64,000 nt of DNA from Physcia stellaris (taxonomy: Eukaryota > Ascomycota > Lecanoromycetes > Caliciales > Physciaceae), in NCBI GenBank assembly GCA_018902385.1, contig JABSSW010000020.1, positions 186,001 to 250,000 of the forward strand, written 5' to 3'. Position numbers and translations under genes: made by a program. The notes under the pieces are model-generated. The model saw only the letters and a program-made list of their open reading frames with translations, was not told the DNA's origin and searched no databases. Position 1 is the first letter of the stretch; each line of letters opens with the position of its first letter. Shown here in pieces: positions 56,789 to 64,000 of this stretch.

Positions 56789-58181
56789 ATGTCCGAAGAA
56801 ATCAAGAATGTCCTTGTCGCCGGTGTGAGTGTCTGCTTTCCTACAGTAATCCCCAACTCAGCTTAAGGATACAAGGCCAGCGGCAACCTTGGCCCCTTCA
56901 TACTCGAAGCATTAGACAAGGACCCTCAATTCACCGTCTCCGTTCTCACTCGCAAAGGCTCCAAATCCACCTTCCCATCCCACATCAAGGTTCACCAAGT
57001 CTCCGACGACTACCCTGAAGATGAATTGCTTCAATCGCTCAAGGGCCAGCATGCGGTGGTCTCGATGATTCGCCCCAGTATGTTGAAGGAGAACAAGTCT
57101 CTCATCAGTGCTTGTGTGAAAGCAGGCGTGAAGAGGTTCATTCCCGGAGAGTTTGGCAGTAACAGCGTTCCTCAGGCGGCGAGGGATGCGGTGCCCTGGT
57201 TCCAGAAAAAATTAGATGTTATTGATTATTTGAAGGGGAAAGAGAGCGAAGGCTTGACTTGGACGAGTGTTATCTGTGGTGCTTTCTTTGACTGGTACGC
57301 CTATTCTCCATTCCTGCTCTTCATTTTTTCTATAATTATACCAACGAGCCCTATCCTCGTAGAGTACGCTTGATAAAAGTATCGAGGGTAAGCTTCCTAC
57401 TGGGTGGCGTAACAATGATACCGTACTTCTGTGCCTCAAGACTTGCTCTACATTTCCTTGATTCTACATTCCAAATCTAATCCATGTTCATCACTCATCA
57501 CTCCATTCTCACCCTCACCAAACCTCCCCAATCCTAACCCTCTCTCCCAGGGGCCTAACCTCCAACTTCCTCTCCTTCGCCCTCCCCACCCGCACCGCCA
57601 CAATCTACGACACCGGCACCTCCCGCTGCCGCATGACCACCCTTCCCACCATCGGTCTCGCCGTCGCCCGCCTCCTACACGCTCCCCACTACGCCGCCTC
57701 CGCCAACCGCTATATCTACATCGCCTCCTTCAACCCTAACCAAAACGAGATCCTCGCCTCGCTGGAAAACGCTACGAGGGAGACGTGGAAAAGGGAATAT
57801 AGGGATGCGGCGGAGACGAGGAGGAGGATGTTGGAGAAGGGGATTGGGGGGGATATGCAAGCGGTTGAGGAGAATTTGATTGCGTGTCATTATTCGTGAG
57901 TCTATGTCATTCCCCCTTTTTTTTCTAGGGGGGCAGAATACTCTTCCTCTCAGTCCGCTCCCTCTTCAATATACCATTTTGTTTCGCATAGCATTCACGA
58001 AGCTCGGGAGTCTAGGTGGGTTTCTGCTTGAGACGAGATACTAACCGAGTTCTGCAACAGTGATATCGAAGGCATGGACTACGAGAACGAGGAACTGTGG
58101 AATGAGCGGCTGGGCCTGCCGGTCGAGGATATGGATGATGTCGTCAGGAGGGTGATCAAAGAGGAGAATGAGAAACAGTGA
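56789..58181 (+). CDS. NmrA-like / isoflavone-reductase-like oxidoreductase
   Basis: Four exons (56789-56824, 56876-57294, 57551-57895, 58061-58181), 921 bp coding for 306 aa in phase; introns of 51, 256 and 165 bp. Atypical short-chain dehydrogenase fold. The NAD(P)-binding motif spans the first intron and reads VLVAGASGNLGPFILEAL. Then come SVLTRKGSKS, the GQHAVVSMIRPSM strand and CVKAGVKRFIPGEFGSN, characteristic of the NmrA/isoflavone-reductase group, with a PWFQKKLDVIDYL helix where the catalytic Lys usually sits. The C-terminal half has LTWTSVICGAFFDWGLT and TGTSRCRMTTLPTIGLAVAR. Members reduce small aromatic metabolites or act as redox sensors; the substrate here is unknown. Intron 2 is longer than usual for the window. 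Confidence 0.9.
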
Positions 58182-58939
58182 TCGGGAGCAGATCGCGGTA
58201 CGTATATAAATTAGAGCTTAAGCAAGGTTTTAATCAATAGGGTGATCTGCTCGGGTGCGCAGGTCGTAGTTTTTTTCATATTTTGGATTGGTTAGGAGGT
58301 GGGATTAGGGGAGTGGGAGGATATCGTGGAAGTAGTCCGTCGAACTTTCTTGCGAAGAGGACTTGGAGCTCTTGGGTTCTAGAGATTGCGAAACAGGGTC
58401 GTTGATTTCATGCGATAGTTGATGATCAACAGTGGATCAGGAGAGCGATGGGATAAATTGATTGCATCTATCTTTCTTCCCTACACTGCCTCGACTGCTT
58501 GACCGCGTAGCTCTTAACAGATTGTCATTAGGGACTTGTTAAAAGGTATCCCCGTTTTTCTCCTCTCAATACTGAGATCACCGTTTCTGTCGTTATGTCG
58601 AGCGCCTGGTCCGTGAGATGGATTATTTAGATTCTGACAATGTTGAAAGTCTAGAGAAATAACCCAAACTTTCAAAGAGAATCTGCGTTAAGGCTTCCAC
58701 GATCCTCGGTTCAGATGTTCCAGTATTATGTCCCAGCAATTGACAAGGCCGATCTATAAGCCAAAGCTACAGAAAATATCCACAGCCCGTCCAAACCCTC
58801 AAGCGGGATCCCCCTCCCAGCGCCATGCCGAAATTCAAGTTGCTCAAAGATTTGCATGATACAGATATAGCCCGGATAGCCAGCACCACCATCCCTATCC
58901 TTCAAAAATACTGGCACGAAATCTGAAATACAAGCTACC
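58182..58939. other. Convergent 3' intergenic region
   Basis: Between the 3' ends of the NmrA-like gene and phosphatidylinositol synthase. No gene supported. Confidence 0.5.
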
Positions 58940-59975
58940 CTATCTCCCCCTCTTCGGCAGCCCCTCCAGCCGCCTGGTCTCAATATCCCCTTCGGCGAGC
59001 CACTTACTCGCTTCCAGCAGCTGCACCACGTTCAAGTACTGCTTGAGCGCCATCACGGGCGACGAGACGGCGGCGATGAACCAGGGGAATGTACTGTCCA
59101 TTTTGTTTGCGCGCGCGAGCTCCATTGCCCACGCGCTACCTGGGGTGGCGAGTAGCGCGGCGGCAACGAAGGAGGGGCTCCCTGGTTGAGCGGAGGAGGG
59201 GGTGTTGTGGTCGCCCGCGAGGAGGGAGGGGGAGAGCGTGGGGGAGGAGAAGGAGAGGAGGTAGAGGGCGATGAAGAAGAGTTCGTTGAGGGCGCAGACC
59301 GCGAAGAGGACGTTCTATGCATATTTCCCATCAGCACTCCGTATGTTTTCTGCATCGGCGGCCATGTGAGCACATACCTTGTTGTTGTAGTACAGGTAGA
59401 GCAACCTCCCTGTCCGCGCCTCGTCAACCTTCTTGTGGCTTTGCCCGGACCCGCCCATACTCAGTGTCGCGTACATGTGCATGTAGTGGCTTGCCAGATC
59501 AAGGCTTATCAGCCCTTGGAAGAGAATCGACCATCTTGGGAAGGCGGAGGCGAGGAAGACGAGTAGGCAGGCTGTTGTGCACCGGTCGGTGACCATGTCG
59601 AGGACTGCGCCGAACTTTGTCGATTGCTGGAAGTAGCGCGCGGCTACACCGTCAAGGGCGTCGAGAAGGCAGGAAACGCTGTAGAGGATGGAGCATGTCC
59701 GCGGGTGGAGGGGCATGTAGTAGAGGGATGCGATTGCGAGGATGATGCGGGAGTAGCCTGCAGTATAACATCAGTATCTGTAGGCAAGGCAAGCGTGGGA
59801 GCGACAAACCGATGATGTTGGGATAGAAGAGGAAGATATTCTCGGTTGATCTTGTTGCGCTGGCGGCATGTCCATCTCGACTGACATGCCCATTTGCGCT
59901 TCCATTGAGGTCTTTCCTTGGGACCTCCCCGTTCACTGCTGAAGTGTTCTGTTTCCTAGCCTTGACGCCGTTCAT
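58940..59975 (-). CDS. PIS1: Phosphatidylinositol synthase (CDP-diacylglycerol--inositol transferase)
   Basis: Three exons (59975-59810, 59757-59378, 59314-58940), introns 52 and 63 bp, 921 bp coding for 306 aa in phase. It transfers phosphatidate from CDP-diacylglycerol to myo-inositol at the ER. The CDP-alcohol phosphotransferase signature DGxxARx8GxxxDxxxD is complete in DGVAARYFQQSTKFGAVLD then MVTD (Asp 91 to Asp 113). Nearby SLDLASHYMHMYATL and HKKVDEARTGRLLYLYY match known PI synthases, and several TM helices flank them. The N-terminal 50 residues are a hydrophilic extension (NGHVSRDGHAAS) and there is an Ala/Ser/Pro-rich loop near 190. Together these make it longer than yeast Pis1 (about 220 aa). 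It ends ETRRLEGLPKRGR. Essential housekeeping enzyme; intact. Confidence 0.96.
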
Positions 59976-60572
59976 GTTGTTTCAGACTTTATGGCGGCGC
60001 CGGCGACCGGGTCTATGAACGATGAATTCGCAGTCGGGCAGCTGGGTTGAGCTCGGGACGATGTTCGCATAGATAAGCTAAATAGTGGCCAGATGTTGTT
60101 GGGAACCTTTCACATGCAAGCTGCGTCGCCAGCAGCGTTATCTGCTTGGACAAGTCACAGTACCTTGGACTTGTCGAACCGGATACGACGTTGACCAAGG
60201 AGGAGATCCGATGTATGCTGACGCAACCGAGCTTCTGCGGATAGTTAAGATTAGGTAGACGGCAAGCAAACGTAGATGAGCTGAGCTTGCAATTCGAATA
60301 TCAAATCTGCAGATAGAGCCAACTCCAGGCGATCCGAGCATTCAGGGTGTAGATACGGTATGGGAGCTGTAATTGTAATTTAATGACAGGAGGATAGATA
60401 GCTTGAACAATTAATAATTTATGATTGAGACAGCGAACAATTTTACGCAGAAGGGACAGCGGCCACATACGCAAGCCTATCATCGCCCCCCATCATCAAT
60501 TAAATCGAAAATCGGACTCTGGACCAGAAAGAAGTACAACATGACAGTTCTACTTCGATTCTCTTTGCCGTC
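59976..60572. other. Divergent promoter region
   Basis: Between phosphatidylinositol synthase (minus) and the large gene at the right edge (plus). Nothing else supported. Confidence 0.5.
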
Positions 60573-63500
60573 ATGAAGCAAGCCTCCCTGATCGTTTTCC
60601 CAGATTCCGAAACACGTGAACACGCGGATGAATCAACGCAACACGCGGCGATGATATCACGCGTTTGCCAAGATTCTCCTATTAAGGCGCATATATCCGC
60701 ACAACGCCCTGTTCATATATCGAGACAAAAATCCGCGTTTGCACCTGCCCTCCACAACCGTGAATGTAGATTTATGGCGCCAATCTGTACCGCCAAGAAC
60801 CTCTCGGATCAGTCGGCGTGCAAAGAGGATGCTGTATCGCTCAATGGGCTCTTTTGTGCTTTTCACTCGAAACAGTGTCAAGGTCAGGAAGCCCAGAGTA
60901 AAGGTCCAAGCGTTGTACTAATCAACAGCAGGTCTCTATCGAGGCTATAAGAGACGAAATGCGGAACTCGATACCCTGGCTCAAACCCCACCCAGCTATT
61001 TGAAGAAGACACCTGTCGCACTCGCCAATCAAACATTCGAGGACCTGGACTCTGTCGATGATCTATTAGAAATCCACAGGTACCTTTCCAAAAGACTCAC
61101 TCGCTTGGACCAAGTGATTGCAGCTCGAAAGCTCCACCATATCCATTTCTTTGCTGAGACTTCCGATTACGGTCATCAGGTACCGGGCTGCACCACGTTA
61201 ACTTTGATCATCCGCTGACCGCAATATAGCATTTCATAGACAATCTCCAAAGCCAAAAGTTCATCGTCAACGGCGCTCTTGCGCGATTGGCGAAGCGACA
61301 CGCAGCTGTACTATATGAGAATGAAAATTGGTTCCAGTGGGTGCGTGAACGCCAGAATGAAGAGGAGGCGCAGCGAGAGAATGAGAAGAAGAAGGTCAAG
61401 CGTGACGCGGCCTTGTGGAAGCGCCACTGGAAGCAGCTTCAGCTCCGTATGAAGCTTCTGAAGGACAAAGAAGATAGGAGGCGGCAGGACGACTTCCTGG
61501 AGCAAGCATACAGCGAAAGAATGAGCATGGAGGAGGAAGACTCATGGGACCCTATAGAGGACGTCGTCGAAGATGAGCGTGGCAATTACTTGGCTATGAT
61601 CAAGATGTTCCTCTTGAGAAAGGTCGAGTCCAATGCTGAGGGGGAATTCACAGAGTCAATGGATGTCGATTCCGGATCTCCCGAAACATCTTCAAGAAGC
61701 GACACAAAGTCCACAGGCAAAAAAGCTCGAAAGAAGCCCCAGAAGGATAAAGCAGTACAAGGGCAAGAGAGTAGCGATAAGTCACTTCCCGAGACTCGAC
61801 AACAAATACGGCAGCGGCTGAGAGAAGGCGTGAAACTTCAAGAAGCACCAGGTTATCACATCCGTGGGACAATGGAAAATCCTATTGAGCTCCGCGAAAG
61901 GTCTGCTCCCCTGCCTGACAATGAGATCGACAAGCTTCTAGTGGAGGTAGCTGAGGTTAAAGAACTCTTGCTTTGCCGGATACTGCTTTCACATGCAGCA
62001 TTACTCCCTGCTGCTGCCCGAGCAAATAGCGTAGACGAATTTCTCAATGACGAAAGCATAGATAGCGCGCATCTGAGGGATTTGTGCCTCGAACTGGAGA
62101 CCCCTGGATTACAGGATGTTCGTGATGCCTGCGCCGATCTAGTCCGAGGAGACGACAACGACACTGACCCCATGGCTGAAATAAAGCAAGACCAGAAGAC
62201 AGATACCTCTGGCAAAGACAAGACGAAAGATTGGGTACGCATGTGGCCGCCGTGGGAGAAGAGGCCCGAAAACTGGATGCCTAAAAGAGAGCTCGAGCAA
62301 CGGCAGCGCCGATTTCGCCAACACCAATTCATGAAGCTGCAGCCAGGTAACGATGAGAATGAGGTCAACCAGCTCAACTTTGACATTGATGACCAGTCAA
62401 TGATCAGGAACGAGAGAATGCGCGTCAAAGTGTGCGGTAGGTACGTCTACAATTACCCAAGTGAGAACCGCATGGGCCGAGGCGGATGGCTGCAGTTTTG
62501 CGTCATTGCAAAGGATAGTGATCTATTCGATGCAATAAACCTTTGCCGAAACTGGGAAGAGTTCTTCGAATTGAACATCCTCGCAGTATGGCAGTTTTTC
62601 CCAGGCGCCAACTGGCTTCTTTGGGTTGGCGACCGTCTGAATCAGCAACTGCTTCAAATGGTAAGGGCATTTATGATTCCGTCTTATTTCAAATTCAAAC
62701 ACGGGTGCAGAGATAACGCATACATGCTGCGATCTATCAATCCGTTAGCAACTAAACTTGATTGGTTTCTGATTGGTTCTTCCTAAATATGAATCCCCGC
62801 CTACCCGACTTGGGTCCAGTGAGCAAGCTGATATAGTTGCAGGGCTTTATACCGTATGAAAGAGTTTCCAATGCAAAAGAAACCACTGTCCATCATCAAT
62901 CAGGATCACGTGGATTAGAGCGTCGAGCTCATGCAGTCATCGAGACTCGGAATTTCATTGCAGCCCACATTAGACGGGATGATCAGATTAGTCGTCGCCT
63001 CATCCGATATTTGTCTATGGAATCGAATCGGATAATGCTTCTTGTCCGTGATGGCAAGACTGGTAGAATTTTAATATCACCACCACCGACGGAGCTGTGG
63101 CTTGTCCGCGAGAAGTGTGGTCTCGGGAGAGCTGTCAAAAACCTTGGAAGGTGCTCCAGGAAGTGGGCAAGGATTTCTTTGAAAATTTAGAATCCCGCAG
63201 GAAGTGGACTTTTGGCTTCGATGACTATTATGACATTGTTGTATGGGACAATGAGCCTGGAGAAGAGTTCCACAACGTTTACAATGCAGTCACTCAGGTA
63301 AGTAATCGGAGTTTCCTAGAGTCCCATGACTTTCATCTGCCAGCCATATGGCCCTTGTTGCAAATTTTCGTATTGTGTATGGACATGATGGCAGACGACT
63401 CCGATCCTGTGAACTTGCTAGCATGGAAAGCTGCTCGGCAGCCTCTGATGTTCATTTTCTCCAATTGGTAGATCCATCGACTATAACTAATTCGTATCTC

Positions 63501-64000
63501 TCAGATGCTGTATAAGGCCCATCGTGTACAAAAAATGTCAGATACTTATAATTTAGCAGCTCCAATTCTGAAGACACTAACAAGAGAGCGAGAAACAATG
63601 CGCGTCCGCGAAATTCAAGCAGGGGAGGAAGTAGTGAGCATCTATGACGCGGCCATTGACCCCCGGACTCGCTTTATGTTTTTTGACACCAAGGATCGAT
63701 CAAATCCCCGAGAAATTGAAATGCCGCCTGGCATTTTCTACGGTGAGACCGACGAAGCCGAGGACAGAGTCCTGTTCCCAGAGGAGTACCGAGATGGGGA
63801 CACTGAAATCGCTGTGGGCGATGAATTACACGCGTTGGCCAAATTGGAATATCAAGGGCCTGACATGAGAAGATTCACGCACGATCTCGACACAGACGAT
63901 GAGCTTCCTGACGAAGACGAAGGCGAGTCTAAACCTCCTGCCCAAAAAAACAATGCTCGTAAGACTCGCAATTCATCCGACGATGATTCGTGGGAGGACG
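60573..64000 (+). CDS. Large conserved fungal protein, 3'-truncated by window edge, with one frame break
   Basis: Starts at the ATG at 60573. Clear exons: 60573-60882, 60932-61179 and 61230 to about 62659; then, after an intron of about 180 bp, 62842 onward (GFIPYERVSNAKETT). I do not know a functional name. The N-terminus has a cysteine/histidine cluster (ECRFMAPIC, SACKEDAV, LFCAFHSKQCQ) that may bind zinc. LYRGYKRRNAELD then leads to a long helical region rich in Glu, Lys and Arg (RERQNEEEAQRENEKKK, KLLKDKEDRRRQDDFLE). Later segments are folded and aromatic (GGWLQFCVIAKDSD, FELNILAVWQFFPGANWLLW, RRKWTFGFDDYYDIVVWDN). At 63136-63140 a run of five A carries a one-base frame change between LVREKCGLGRAV and KPWKVLQEVGKDFFENLE. 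Splicing between 63300 and 63515 is uncertain. The frame is open at 64000 in an acidic stretch. Confidence 0.75.

Overview
This window is nuclear DNA from a filamentous ascomycete (Pezizomycotina). Most genes carry short GT-AG introns of about 48-90 bp, often with a CTAAC/CTGAC-like branch site. The recognisable proteins are typical of filamentous fungi: a fungal CorA-like protein, a fatty-acid 2-hydroxylase with a fused cytochrome b5, a Ptc6-like PP2C, an NmrA-like reductase, a PNP_UDP-domain protein and a small secreted cysteine-rich protein. A leotiomycete-like fungus would fit, but I cannot prove the class. No tRNA, rRNA, CRISPR or bacterial-type operon was seen. Exon structures were rebuilt by hand by joining reading frames at GT-AG sites and checking phase. 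Where the summed exons are a multiple of three I say so.

Layout. 0.7-9 kb: a secreted cysteine-rich protein, a TDA3/DAO-type FAD oxidoreductase, a small tail-anchored proline-rich protein and an intact CorA-like protein of 708 aa. 9.4-12.7 kb: three single-exon genes in tandem on the plus strand, each with its own TATA box. They share a two-part motif (DPxxxG..xR, then YLxxxGYYxxxELxxHP) and form a local paralogous family that I do not recognise. 13-27 kb: a cysteine/basic unknown, fatty-acid 2-hydroxylase, a Ptc6-like PP2C interrupted by a frameshift, a 17-exon MFS sugar transporter and an ankyrin-repeat protein. 27-35.9 kb: a gene-poor stretch with remnants only.

35.9-44 kb: a glycine-rich protein whose gene contains a duplicated intron-exon unit; a 543-bp MITE with long terminal inverted repeats and a perfect 8-bp target-site duplication; a second, frame-broken CorA-like gene; and a seven-TM-like membrane protein. 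44-51 kb: a 1157-aa intronless protein with an N-terminal nucleoside-phosphorylase-like domain, a long repetitive disordered region and a C-terminal CaaX box, then a 790-aa protein with signal peptide, ectodomain, TM segment and coiled coil. 53-64 kb: ordinary housekeeping-type genes (2OG-Fe(II) oxygenase, a conserved disordered protein, an F-box protein, an NmrA-like reductase, phosphatidylinositol synthase). Last comes the 5' part of a large conserved gene running off the right edge.

The most interesting items are the three-gene family, the PNP-domain protein with a prenylation tail, the receptor-like 790-aa protein, the MITE and the intron-exon duplication. Three otherwise conserved genes each show a one-base reading-frame break, two of them in homopolymers. 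That could be assembly error or real gene decay and should be settled before those genes are interpreted.
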